Of a DNA stretch of 64,000 nucleotides, positions 34,656 to 43,437 are shown piece by piece. The position numbers and the translations under genes were made by a program. The first letter of the stretch is position 1, and each line of letters begins with the position of its first letter. The notes beneath the pieces are model-generated. The model saw nothing but the letters and a program-made list of their open reading frames with translations, had not been told where the DNA came from and made no database searches. Origin of the DNA: Bacteroidota bacterium. Lineage in GTDB: Bacteria > Bacteroidota > Bacteroidia > Chitinophagales > Chitinophagaceae. The stretch lies in the NCBI GenBank assembly GCA_016868815.1, contig VGFQ01000005.1, positions 62,001 to 126,000 of the forward strand, given 5' to 3'.

Positions 34656-35531
34656 TCAGCCTCTGTTTTCGGTGATGGTGGAGAAGTATACGTCTTCCAG
34701 GGAGGCGGCGGCCTGTTCGAATCCTTCTTCGGGCCTTTCGTCGGCGTAGACGTGTACGACCATCTTCCCTTCGGATACGTGATGGGAGATGACGCGCATG
34801 GTCTGGCGGTAGTGGGTGAAGTCTGTCTTCTCGACGGCCATGCTCCATATCTTCCCCTGGATGGCTTCGACGGTGCTGGCGGGTGTCCCTTCGAGGAGGA
34901 TGCTGCCGTTGTTCATGACGACGAGTCTATTGCAGAGGCTGCGTACGTCGTCGACGATGTGGGTGGACAAGATGACGATCACCTGTTCGCCGATCTCACT
35001 GAGGATGTTATGAAAGCGGTTGCGCTCCATGGGGTCGAGGCCGGCCGTGGGCTCGTCGACGATGATGAGTTTTGGATTTCCGAGTAGTGCCTGCGCGATG
35101 CCGAAGCGCTGCCGCATGCCACCTGAGTATTCGCTGACACTGCGTTTGCGCTCCTCATAGAGATTTGTCTGTTGCAATAGCGCGTCGATAATCTCTTTTC
35201 GTTGGCGCTTGTCAGAGATACCCTTGAGGATGGCAAAGTGGTTGAGCAGGTCGAGGGCCGAGACCTTGGGATAGAAGCCGAAATCCTGCGGCAGGTAGCC
35301 CAGCACCTTGCGCACTTCGTTCTTCTCGTGGACGACGTCGATGCCGTCGAGGTGTATGCTGCCGCTGTCAGGGTCTTGCAAGGTGGCGATGGTGCGCATG
35401 AGCGTACTCTTGCCGGCGCCGTTCGGACCGAGGAGGCCGAACATGCCTTTGCCTAGGGTGAGGGTAATGTCGTTCAGCGCCTTGACGCCGTTGGGGTAGA
35501 CCTTGCTAAGATTCTTGATTTCCAGGAACAT
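34656..35531 (-). CDS. ABC transporter ATP-binding protein
   Basis: A 291-residue ATPase. Walker A is LLGPNGAGKST, the Q-loop is YLPQDFGFYP, the signature is EYSGGMRQRFG, Walker B is LIIVDEPTAGLDP and the switch His is STHIVDD. A C-terminal extension after about residue 220 fits the CcmA/NatA-type exporters. I placed the start at the ATG at 35531, which begins MFLEIKNLSKVYPNG; an upstream frame adds 42 residues with no ATPase homology. It is paired with the permease/peptidase fusion that starts 3 bases downstream. Confidence 0.93.
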   Translation of the reverse strand: MFLEIKNLSKVYPNGVKALNDITLTLGKGMFGLLGPNGAGKSTLMRTIATLQDPDSGSIHLDGIDVVHEKNEVRKVLGYLPQDFGFYPKVSALDLLNHFAILKGISDKRQRKEIIDALLQQTNLYEERKRSVSEYSGGMRQRFGIAQALLGNPKLIIVDEPTAGLDPMERNRFHNILSEIGEQVIVILSTHIVDDVRSLCNRLVVMNNGSILLEGTPASTVEAIQGKIWSMAVEKTDFTHYRQTMRVISHHVSEGKMVVHVYADERPEEGFEQAAASLEDVYFSTITENRG

Positions 35532-35853
35532 GGGAGGGTTTTGAGGGCCGATCGGTGACAGGTACAACCACTGCCAATAAGATATCAAAGGTAATATCCC
35601 TCTATCAGTATTTGGGAACGTAGGAAGATTACAAGGATGCTTTCTGCGCATCGACATAGCCTCTGCAGCGCTTCATGGTTATAGCTCCCTTCATCGAGGG
35701 ATCGGAATACTAAAATTTATATTCCAGTCACCCAGCAAATGAAAAAAGGACCTATTACCAAGGACTGGCATGGAACACTGTAACTTGCAGGAGATGTCTG
35801 AGGTGATGTGCTCAGGCAATTTCCCACAGCTTTCCCATCTTCAATGGCTACAC

Positions 35854-37893
35854 ATGAGATACCTGCTGCTCCTATGGCTGATTCCTGCTTTCGTTGAAGC
35901 ACAAGTTGACCCAAAAACGGTGACCATCGCGCGCGATAGTTTCGGGGTACCCCACATCTTCGCCAAGACCGACGCGGAGGTCTCTTACGGCCTTGCCTGG
36001 GCACATGCCGAGGATGACTTCCGCAGCATCCAGCTGGCAGCACTGCCCTCCAAGGGACTGATGGGCCGTGTGTTAGGGATGCAGGGGGTGTCGGGAGATT
36101 TCGCCTTTGCAGTTTTCCGCTGCCGGGAGATTACAGAAGAGAAATGGCATACGCTGTCGCCCGATTTCTTGTGGTTGGTGGACGGATATCTACAGGGTGT
36201 CAATGACTATGCGAAGGCTCATCCCGAGGAGGTCTTGCACCCGAGGCTATTCCCGATCACGGCGAAGGAATACATCGCCTCCTCTGTGCTGTCGCTCACC
36301 GTCTTCAACGGTGGCGGCCGGACTTTATCTTCGATCTATAACAATACAGTGCCTTCTGTCATAGACTTTGACAAGATCGGCTCCAATGCCATCGCCATTC
36401 ATCCGTCGAAGACGAACACGGGCGAGGCCTTTCTCGCCATCAACGCACACCAGCCCAACGAGGGGCCTGAGGCCTTCTATGAAGCGCATGTCAACAGCGA
36501 AGAGGGATGGAACGCCCTCGGCGGACTGCTGGCGGGCGGTCCATGCATCCTGCATGGCGTCAACGAGCACCTGGGATGGGCGCATACCGTTAACCACTGC
36601 GACCGCACCGACGTCTTCCAGCTGCATATGAATCCAGACAATCCCAACCAGTACCAATTCGACGGGCAGTGGGTGGACCTCGAGCGTAGCAAAGTCCGAC
36701 TGCATGTCAAGGGCGTACCTATCGCTGTGAAGCGCGAGCTGCTATGGAGCAAGTACGGTGCAACCTTGCGCAACAAGCAGGGCGTCTTCTCGATCCGCCT
36801 TGGCGCCAACATGGAGATAAGGGCGCTGGAGCAATGGTACCGCATGAACAAGGCGCAGAACTTCACGCAGTTCAGGAAGGCAGTCTCCCTGCAGGGCCTC
36901 TCAATGTTTAACATCACGTACGCCGACCGCCACGACACGATCTTCTACATCAACAACGCGTTGATGCCGGTGCGTGATGCATCGCCCCAGTTCGACTGGA
37001 AGTCGACCCTGCCTGGTAACACCTCAAGGACACTTTGGACAAGTTTCCGGGGTATTAGCGAGCTGCCGCAGTACGTCAATCCGAAAAGTGGCTTTCTCTT
37101 CAATACCAACCATTCATCTTTCTTTGCGACGGGACCGGTCGACAACCTCCGTGCTGTGGCCTTTGCGCGTCAGGACGGCTGGGAGACAAACCACAATAAT
37201 CGCAGCATCCGCTTCCTGGAGCTGTTGCCCGAGGGTCCTGTCGACTTCGCCACCTTCTGTCGCATCAAGTTCGACCGGCAACTGCCGGAGCAACTGCACT
37301 ATCCCATCGGCATCGACACGCTATGGCTGATGCGGCCGGACGACTATCCCGCCTACGATGCGCTCCTCCGCAACCTGCAACAGTGGGACCGCCGCGGCGT
37401 GGCCGACAGCAAGGGGGCAGCCGTTTTCCTCATGGTGTACGAGAACGTCTCGCGCCGAATGCGGGGCCGCGAGGGCGTGCAGCTCGACAAGGCCGCTTGT
37501 GAGACGGTGCTCCGCGAGGTTCAGGAGAAGATGATGGCCGAGTCCGGCCGCATCGACCCCATGCTGGGTGACCTGCAGAAGCTGGTACGTGGCGACCAGG
37601 AATTCCCCGCCCATGGCCTGCCCGACCTGCTGGCACCCGAGTCGGGCAATACGTTGCGCAAGGGTGTCCGTAAGATCACGGCGGGAGACGCCTATGTGGC
37701 ACTGGTGCGTTTCCCGAAGCAGGGACTTCCCATCATCGAGACTGTCAACACCTATGGGGCTTCGTCAAAGCCCGGCCATCCGCACTTTGCCGACCAGGTG
37801 CCGTTGTTCCTCGAGCAGCGCACCAAGCGGATGACGCTCGACAAGGCTGAGGTGCTGGCCAAGGCCGTGCGCACGTATCATCCGGGGGAATGA
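35854..37893 (+). CDS. Penicillin acylase family Ntn-hydrolase
   Basis: About 679 residues with signal peptide MRYLLLLWLIPAFVEAQ. The alpha-chain region begins VTIARDSFGVPHIFAKTDAEVSYGLAWAHAEDDF. The autoproteolysis site is at IGSNAIAIHPS, where Ser177 should become the N-terminal nucleophile of the beta chain; GWAHTVNHCDRTDVFQL and the Asn-containing TNHSSF follow as oxyanion and substrate elements. Family members hydrolyse penicillins, acyl-homoserine lactones or other N-acyl amides in the periplasm. Quorum quenching or acyl-amide scavenging is possible; the specificity cannot be told. The ATG at 35854 was chosen because it gives the signal peptide. Confidence 0.88.
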   Translation: MRYLLLLWLIPAFVEAQVDPKTVTIARDSFGVPHIFAKTDAEVSYGLAWAHAEDDFRSIQLAALPSKGLMGRVLGMQGVSGDFAFAVFRCREITEEKWHTLSPDFLWLVDGYLQGVNDYAKAHPEEVLHPRLFPITAKEYIASSVLSLTVFNGGGRTLSSIYNNTVPSVIDFDKIGSNAIAIHPSKTNTGEAFLAINAHQPNEGPEAFYEAHVNSEEGWNALGGLLAGGPCILHGVNEHLGWAHTVNHCDRTDVFQLHMNPDNPNQYQFDGQWVDLERSKVRLHVKGVPIAVKRELLWSKYGATLRNKQGVFSIRLGANMEIRALEQWYRMNKAQNFTQFRKAVSLQGLSMFNITYADRHDTIFYINNALMPVRDASPQFDWKSTLPGNTSRTLWTSFRGISELPQYVNPKSGFLFNTNHSSFFATGPVDNLRAVAFARQDGWETNHNNRSIRFLELLPEGPVDFATFCRIKFDRQLPEQLHYPIGIDTLWLMRPDDYPAYDALLRNLQQWDRRGVADSKGAAVFLMVYENVSRRMRGREGVQLDKAACETVLREVQEKMMAESGRIDPMLGDLQKLVRGDQEFPAHGLPDLLAPESGNTLRKGVRKITAGDAYVALVRFPKQGLPIIETVNTYGASSKPGHPHFADQVPLFLEQRTKRMTLDKAEVLAKAVRTYHPGE

Positions 37894-37959
37894 TGGCATG
37901 CTTCTGGAAGAATTTCTTACATTGTCTGCGGACAGCTTGAAAACCCTGTCCAGGACCTT

Positions 37960-38859
37960 ATGCATCGATCATTTCCTCATCCGGCATTGGCTGTTTTTAT
38001 ATTTATTTCTTCATCATTCTCCATCCAGGCGCAGCGGTCGACGCGGGAGGAATGGGTGTCGCTGTTCAACGGACGCGACCTCAACGGCTGGACACCCAAG
38101 ATTCGCTACCACGAGGCCGGTGACAACTTCGCCAACACCTTCCGGGTCGAGAACCGCAATATCGTCGTACGCTATGATGGCTATGATCGTTTCGATGAAC
38201 GCTTTGGCCACCTCTTCTACCAGAAGCCTTTTGGTTACTACCGGTTGAAGCTGGAGTATCGTTTCATCGGGGAGCAGGCCAAGGAAAGTCCCGGCTGGGC
38301 GATCCGCAACAGCGGCGTGATGCTCCACGGGCAGACGCCGCAGAGCATGGGCAAGGAGCAGGACTTCCCCGTCTCCATCGAAGTGCAATTCCTCGGTGGC
38401 AACGGAAAGGACCTGCGCAGTACCTGCAACCTCTGCACCCCCGGCACGAACGTCGAGATGAACGGTAAGCTCTTCACACCGCACTGCGTGAACTCGAAGT
38501 CGCAGACCTACCACGGCGACCAGTGGGTGCGGGCCGAGGTGCTGGTGCTGGGGGATTCCCTGATCCGCCACTATGCCAACGGCGAAGAGGTGTTGGCGTA
38601 CCAGCGGCCGCAGGTAGGTGGCAGCAATGTCAGCGGATTGGGTACCCCCGTCGGACATCCCGGGCTGCTGCTCGCCTCGGGCACGATCTCGCTGCAGAGC
38701 GAGAGCCATCCCGTGGAGTTCCGGAAGATAGAGCTCCTCGAGCTGGAAGGCTGCATGGACCCGGCGGCGCTGAACTTCAAATCATACCATGTGAAGTCGA
38801 AGCCGGGTGACTGCCGCTACAAGAAGGGTCGAACACCGACTGGAAAAGAGAAGGATTGA
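37960..38859 (+). CDS. DUF1080 3-keto-disaccharide hydrolase-like protein
   Basis: A 299-residue secreted protein (signal peptide to about ISSSFSIQAQ). EEWVSLFNGRDLNGWTPKI is the hallmark start of the DUF1080 / 3-keto-disaccharide hydrolase domain, a concanavalin-like beta sandwich. It continues through KPFGYYRLKLEYRF, WAIRNSGVMLHGQ and VSIEVQFLGG. Established work links this family to cleavage of 3-keto-glycosides made by Gfo/Idh/MocA dehydrogenases. Two such dehydrogenases lie in the window (8055 and 16871), though not adjacent. The last 35 residues are Lys/Gly rich and outside the domain. It starts 66 bases after the penicillin acylase and may be cotranscribed. Confidence 0.88.
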   Translation: MHRSFPHPALAVFIFISSSFSIQAQRSTREEWVSLFNGRDLNGWTPKIRYHEAGDNFANTFRVENRNIVVRYDGYDRFDERFGHLFYQKPFGYYRLKLEYRFIGEQAKESPGWAIRNSGVMLHGQTPQSMGKEQDFPVSIEVQFLGGNGKDLRSTCNLCTPGTNVEMNGKLFTPHCVNSKSQTYHGDQWVRAEVLVLGDSLIRHYANGEEVLAYQRPQVGGSNVSGLGTPVGHPGLLLASGTISLQSESHPVEFRKIELLELEGCMDPAALNFKSYHVKSKPGDCRYKKGRTPTGKEKD

Positions 38860-39589
38860 TCGTCACCTTCTTATTCAAAGGCTAGCCCTGTTTGTGAAGC
38901 CGGCCTTGACCGAACTCAAGGGAAAGAGTACTTTTTAACTTATTCTATAAAGTGCTACTGATCAAGCAAATATAAAGGACAATCATGAATCCGTCAGTAA
39001 TCCTTGTTCATCTTGGCCCTTCCTTGCCTGCCCATATCTAGTATTGGATGGCGTAGACACAACAATCAATAATATCCACGTTCATTCTAAGAGGCTTTCC
39101 AAATTCAGATCATGAAAGTCATTTTCAAATGGGCACTTATAGTAAGTGTTTAGCAGATTTAACAAATGCACTCAAATGAACATGCCGTTTTCAATATAAA
39201 AAAGCGATTGTCTATTCGAAGCGGATTTTATTAGATCATTGGACCATGTTATTCGTACTTCGTCAATTTTCCCTCCTTCTGCTGCTGCTGACACTGGCAG
39301 GCTTTGCCCAGAAGACCTACTACCTCTCGGCGCTGCGCCTCTTGGGAAGTCTGCCTCCGATGTGCATCTCCGATATAGGCAACAAGCTATTTATCATGAA
39401 AGACGTCGTGGTGCCCAAGCACCCATCACGATGAGTTGTTTAGGCCGCTCTCTGTTCGACATTACCGGGGGAATGCCTATCCATCCCTTCCAGGGAGGGC
39501 GCTGCCGACCCTCGACGTGCAGCAGAGCGTCTTGCAGTTGCCCGTCATCCCTTTGAGCTTCCCAGCGACGACGAGCCTGTTGGTCTCTA
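38860..39589. other. Non-coding stretch with gene remnants
   Basis: About 730 bases without a confident gene. The first 380 are AT-rich and featureless to me. At 39246-39434 (+) there is a short open frame starting MLFVLRQFSLLLLLLTLAGFAQ, a convincing signal peptide, but after about 60 residues it stops and coding character appears to continue in another frame (PSLPGRALPTLDVQQSVLQLPV). It is probably the decayed 5' end of a secreted-protein gene. Confidence 0.4.
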
Positions 39590-39826
39590 TTAGTAGATGT
39601 CGCTTTGCCGGATGGTATCCTTCCACATCTTTTTGATGTGCCGGTATAGGAGGATGGCGCTTCCGATGAGCCAGCCGTAGAAAAGGGCAGTGCCAACAGG
39701 GTGTCCGTCGTCCAGTACGGCCATGCGGTAGCGGAGTCCGATGAGGATGTTCACCATCCCCCAGAGAAGGAGCAGCGAGAGTGTCTGAAGGATGTTGACC
39801 AGGAATTGGCGAATGTCTGGCTCCAT
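39590..39826 (-). CDS. Small membrane protein with two helices
   Basis: A 78-residue protein starting MEPDIRQFLVNILQTLSLLLLWG. Two hydrophobic segments (LQTLSLLLLWGMVNILIGL and ALFYGWLIGSAILLYRHI) are separated by a polar loop, and a charged C-terminus (KKMWKDTIRQSDIY) follows. I do not recognise a named family. It follows the GH25 lysozyme gene on the same strand, its start 47 bases before that gene's stop end, so the two are tightly packed. Frame and hydropathy make it more likely than not a real gene. Confidence 0.6.
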   Translation of the reverse strand: MEPDIRQFLVNILQTLSLLLLWGMVNILIGLRYRMAVLDDGHPVGTALFYGWLIGSAILLYRHIKKMWKDTIRQSDIY

Positions 39827-39872
39827 GCGTGAGGCTTGGGTGCAAGGTAGCCATTCGGGAAGACTCCTGGCG

Positions 39873-40646
39873 TTAGCGCAAGAGCAGGCGTTGAAAGGCT
39901 GCGGCATCTCCCTGGAAGGCGTTCAGGTCTACCACTCCGCGGATGCCGGAGATCCTGGCTTTTTCACTGAACTGCCAGAAGGCCCAGTCGCGTCGGATCC
40001 TTGGCTGGTGGGGTTGCAGGTAGTGGGCGACCCAGAGGGGGTAGGCGTCAAATCGGTCGCCCAGCGTTTGCTCGTAGAAATCCACATAGGTGTAGAGGAT
40101 GGGTCGTACGCCGTAATGTTTCTCGACTGACTCCAGCCATCTGGCGATTCGATTGCGCAGGGTGGCTGCCGGCACACCTCTCGTCTCTTCTACGTCTAGG
40201 ACGGGCGGCAGGTCGCCGGCATGGAGCTGAACCCTAGAGATAAAATGCCGGGCCTGCGCCGCTGGGTCTACAGCTGGCAGGAAGTAATGGTATGCTCCTC
40301 GGCGGATGCCTTGTTTTGCCGCCGCCTCCCAGTTCCTACGAAACTGGGGGTCTACATGCCCGCCGCCTTCTGTGGCTTTGATGAAGGCAAAATGGATCGT
40401 TGTCTTCCCGTCTTGCCTTTTCCCGACCTGTTTCCAGTCGATCGCACCCTGGTAGCGGGAGATGTCTATCCCGAAGAGGCGATGGCCCGCTGGCAAGGGA
40501 ATGCTAAAGCCATTCGTGGCAGGCGTCTTGCGAAATCTCTCATACAAGATGCCGAAGGCCATGGCTGCCAGGAGCGTGCTGAAGAGGATGGCCAGCAGCC
40601 AACGCGCCAGGGGAATGCGTCTGCTGCGGCGGTAAGAGGTGGCCAT
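39873..40646 (-). CDS. GH25 lysozyme-type muramidase, membrane-anchored
   Basis: A 257-residue protein with a basic N-terminus and one signal-anchor helix (WLLAILFSTLLAAMAFGIL). The GH25 barrel begins LFGIDISRYQGAIDWKQV. HFAFIKATEGG, GIRRGAYHYF and LPPVLDVEETRG hold the conserved acids (Asp in DISRYQ, Asp and Glu in DVEE). The closing AFWQFSEKARISGIRG is typical. It should hydrolyse beta-1,4 bonds of peptidoglycan. Cell-wall remodelling is the simplest role; competition with other bacteria is possible. It is divergent from the radical SAM gene. Confidence 0.92.
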   Translation of the reverse strand: MATSYRRSRRIPLARWLLAILFSTLLAAMAFGILYERFRKTPATNGFSIPLPAGHRLFGIDISRYQGAIDWKQVGKRQDGKTTIHFAFIKATEGGGHVDPQFRRNWEAAAKQGIRRGAYHYFLPAVDPAAQARHFISRVQLHAGDLPPVLDVEETRGVPAATLRNRIARWLESVEKHYGVRPILYTYVDFYEQTLGDRFDAYPLWVAHYLQPHQPRIRRDWAFWQFSEKARISGIRGVVDLNAFQGDAAAFQRLLLR

Positions 40647-40713
40647 AAGGGTTCTGTACACGCAAAGAAAGGGCAGCGGGGAAGGATCTCACAGGAATCG
40701 GCCGGCTTTGGCT

Positions 40714-40721
40714 TAATTTTA
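40714..40721 (+). promoter_or_regulatory. Candidate -7 box of the radical SAM gene, nearly leaderless
   Basis: TAATTTTA matches TAnnTTTG in seven of the informative positions but the last, and ends 5 bases before the ATG at 40727. A transcript starting about 7 bases after the box centre would have almost no leader. Confidence 0.35.
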
Positions 40722-40726
40722 CCGTT

Positions 40727-41755
40727 ATGCCTCGGATCCATGTCCATGATGCGTTGAACATCTTGTCGAAGCTGACGCTGAGAAGAGCCTTGAATGCGTT
40801 CAAAGTCTTCGCCAGCTACCAGTGGAGTCGATGGACCGGCCGGCCTGTGCAATGGGGGCTGCCCGTCTCGATCTCCTTTGAGCCGACCACTTCCTGCAAC
40901 CTCCGTTGCCCCGAGTGTCCCAGTGGCCTGCGCTCATTTACGCGTCCGACGGGGATGTTGGAAGTGGATTTCTTCCGACGAACCCTCGACGACATCCATC
41001 GCGAGCTCCTGTACCTGATCTTTTATTTCCAGGGCGAACCCTACCTGAACCCAGCTTTCACCGAGATGGTCCACTATGCGGCGGACAAGGGCATCTACAC
41101 CGCCACGTCCACAAACGGCCATTATCTCACGCCCGAGCATGCCCGCAAGACGGTGGAGAGCGGGCTGGACCGGCTGATCATTTCCATCGATGGCACGACG
41201 CAGGATGTCTATCAGCAGTACCGCGTCGGGGGGCAGCTCGACAAGGTACTGGCGGGCGCCCGTGAGATCGTCCGATGGAAGCGGACATTGCGCAGCCGCA
41301 AGCCATTTGTCGTTTTCCAGTTTCTGGTGGTGCGGCCGAATGAGCATCAGATCAGCGAAGTGCAGCGGCTGGGTAGAGAGATCGGCGTAGATGATGTCTG
41401 GCTGAAGACTGCACAAGTGTATGACTATGCAAACGATCCCAACGGACTGATCCCTACCTTGTCCGACTATTCCCGCTACAAGACGCAGGCCGACGGAAGC
41501 CGGGCACCGAAGAACCGCCTGGAAAACCATTGCTGGAAACTTTGGCATTCCAATGTCATCACCTGGGATGGCCTGGTCGTCCCCTGCTGCTTTGACAAAG
41601 ACGCCACCCACCGTCTCGGCAATCTACATCAAGAACGGTTTCGGGATGTCTGGATGAATAGAAATTACCACGACTTTCGCTCCAAGCTCATGCAAGGGCG
41701 AAAGGAAATTGATATATGCTCCAACTGCAGTGAAGGGACACGCGTCTGGAGTTGA
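40727..41755 (+). CDS. Radical SAM/SPASM domain protein
   Basis: A 342-residue radical SAM enzyme. The [4Fe-4S] motif is TTSCNLRCPECPSG (CxxxCxxC). A C-terminal SPASM domain carries further Cys: VVPCCFDKDATHRLGNL and DICSNCSEGT. The region between holds SIDGTTQDVYQQYRVGG, typical of the family. SPASM proteins modify peptides or proteins or mature enzymes, and some act on cell-surface sugars. No short precursor peptide gene was seen next to it. The neighbouring genes do not suggest a substrate. Confidence 0.9.
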   Translation: MPRIHVHDALNILSKLTLRRALNAFKVFASYQWSRWTGRPVQWGLPVSISFEPTTSCNLRCPECPSGLRSFTRPTGMLEVDFFRRTLDDIHRELLYLIFYFQGEPYLNPAFTEMVHYAADKGIYTATSTNGHYLTPEHARKTVESGLDRLIISIDGTTQDVYQQYRVGGQLDKVLAGAREIVRWKRTLRSRKPFVVFQFLVVRPNEHQISEVQRLGREIGVDDVWLKTAQVYDYANDPNGLIPTLSDYSRYKTQADGSRAPKNRLENHCWKLWHSNVITWDGLVVPCCFDKDATHRLGNLHQERFRDVWMNRNYHDFRSKLMQGRKEIDICSNCSEGTRVWS

Positions 41756-41911
41756 GGCAGTCAGGTGCTACATATATTTTTTGTGGCAGAGTCTTTGGTT
41801 GACCGTATCCGGTTACTTGACTCTTGAGTGTTATCTAGCCGATAGCTTTATCATCGTCCGGGAGCTCTATTTCTTGCTGCCGGAATGAAGTAAGCCCCAG
41901 GACTTTCTTCG

Positions 41912-43117
41912 TTAAATCTCTTTTGGGAATGGGTCTGCAAATCCTTGTATACTTTCAAACTGCTTTTGGTCGCTTTCTAGCAGTAAACATTTTTCGAGAT
42001 CGATAATCATTTTTTCTTTGTCTATGTCTTGACCTATAAAAACAAGCTCATTCATTCTGTCACCCCATTGTTTGTGCCATTTACTTTCAATGTATTCTCT
42101 ATTGTCAACGAATGATTGGTATTTAATCCGTTCATGAAATGGCATACTAATCCACCAAACGCCCGCTTTCTCAAGTCGTGATGAACCACCTGCTTGGCTA
42201 AAATTAATTGCGTCATTGGGTCTTGATGCTAACCAAAATAGCCCTTTAGCTCTGATTACTCCACTTGGATAATCTTCATTAAGATATTTCCAAAATCGTT
42301 CAGGATGAAATGGTTTTTGATTGCGAAATACAAATGATGAAATTCCATATTCTTCAGTTTCAGGTGTGTGAACTCCACCTTCTAATTCTTTTTGCCAACC
42401 TGCTGATGATTGAGCTATTTCAAAATCAAAGAGTTTTGTATTTAGAATTTCTTTGGGGTCAACTTTGCTAAAATCAGAAGTCAAGATTTTAGCACTTGGA
42501 TTTAATTTTTTAATGGAAGCTTTTAGAAGACCAATAGTTTTTTTATCTACTAAATCTGTCTTATTTAAGATTATCACATTGGCAAATTCTATTTGATCGG
42601 TCAGTAAATTTACAATTGTTCTGTTATCGCCTTCTATATCTGTTAACTTACGATCAACTAACAATTCATTTGTTCCAAAGTCTTTAAAGAAATTAAAACA
42701 ATCTACCACTGTAACCATTGTGTCTATATAGCTGAATTTTGAGAGGTCAATACTTTTTTCTTCGTCTATAAAACTAAATGTTTGAGCAACTGGTATAGGC
42801 TCACTAATGCCAGTACTTTCTATCAATAAATAATCAAACCTATTTTCATTGGCTAATTTTTCAACTTCAATCATTAAGTCTTCCCTAAGAGTGCAACAGA
42901 TACAGCCATTGCTCATTTCTACTAATTTTTCATCGGTTCGCGATAGAATATTTTGCTCATTTACCAATCTTGCATCAACATTTACTTCACTCATATCATT
43001 TACAATAACGGCGACTCGCAAACCTTCTTTATTATGCAAGACGTAATTAAGTAAGGTAGTTTTTCCTGCCCCAAGAAAGCCGCTTAAAACAGTTACAGGT
43101 AATCTTTTTGTTATCAT
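41912..43117 (-). CDS. COG0523 (CobW/ZNG-like) GTPase metallochaperone
   Basis: A 401-residue G3E GTPase. The Walker A motif is FLGAGKTTLLNYV (residues about 14-26). The metal-binding CxCC motif is at residues 72-75 (GCICCTLREDL), between switch regions, and ILNKTDLVD is the guanine-specificity motif. A CobW C-terminal domain follows (SSFVFRNQKPFHPERFWKYL). COG0523 proteins deliver zinc to client proteins in zinc starvation, or act on cobalt or nitrile hydratase iron. The threonyl-tRNA synthetase gene lies upstream on the same strand, 320 bases away. Zinc-starvation regulons in other bacteria pair COG0523 with thrS paralogues, so this is probably a zinc role. The DNA is far more AT-rich than its surroundings. 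Confidence 0.9.
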   Translation of the reverse strand: MITKRLPVTVLSGFLGAGKTTLLNYVLHNKEGLRVAVIVNDMSEVNVDARLVNEQNILSRTDEKLVEMSNGCICCTLREDLMIEVEKLANENRFDYLLIESTGISEPIPVAQTFSFIDEEKSIDLSKFSYIDTMVTVVDCFNFFKDFGTNELLVDRKLTDIEGDNRTIVNLLTDQIEFANVIILNKTDLVDKKTIGLLKASIKKLNPSAKILTSDFSKVDPKEILNTKLFDFEIAQSSAGWQKELEGGVHTPETEEYGISSFVFRNQKPFHPERFWKYLNEDYPSGVIRAKGLFWLASRPNDAINFSQAGGSSRLEKAGVWWISMPFHERIKYQSFVDNREYIESKWHKQWGDRMNELVFIGQDIDKEKMIIDLEKCLLLESDQKQFESIQGFADPFPKEI

Positions 43118-43437
43118 TTTTATAATTTACTTTTTTATATTATATGATTATACTCGTCTAATATTTTACTATCTTTTTACGATCACAAAAAAAAATGAAG
43201 AATGTGTCTATATATATAAAATTAAAAAGACTGCTTCACTTTACGATTTATCACTAAACGATAAATCAGATCTGTAAATATAAATGGTATGATGTTCAGC
43301 TATATTCTTAAAAATATTCGCTACCTGATATATTTCAGGAACATTACTCATATTGTAGGATACATATTTGGATTTATAAAAGTGTTATTAATGGCGTGTG
43401 AAGATACCAAGCCTAGATTCTATATTATTGATGACAC
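43118..43437. other. AT-rich spacer between thrS and the COG0523 gene
   Basis: No gene is visible. The stretch is very AT-rich and includes one notable inverted repeat at 43245-43267 and a TATATTTA box on the minus strand near 43296, so the COG0523 gene may have its own promoter. Long A and T runs are present. Confidence 0.55.
43245..43267. repeat. Inverted repeat GATTTATC-N7-GATAAATC
   Basis: The two 8-base arms (43245-43252 and 43260-43267) are perfect inverted copies with a 7-base spacer. It lies 128-150 bases before the COG0523 start codon. It could be a regulator site. In such AT-rich DNA an 8-bp inverted repeat can also arise by chance. Confidence 0.45.

Noticed and set aside
40714-41755. 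RiPP cluster around the radical SAM/SPASM gene
   Set aside because: No short precursor-like gene, transporter or peptidase is adjacent; the neighbours are a lysozyme and the AT-rich island.
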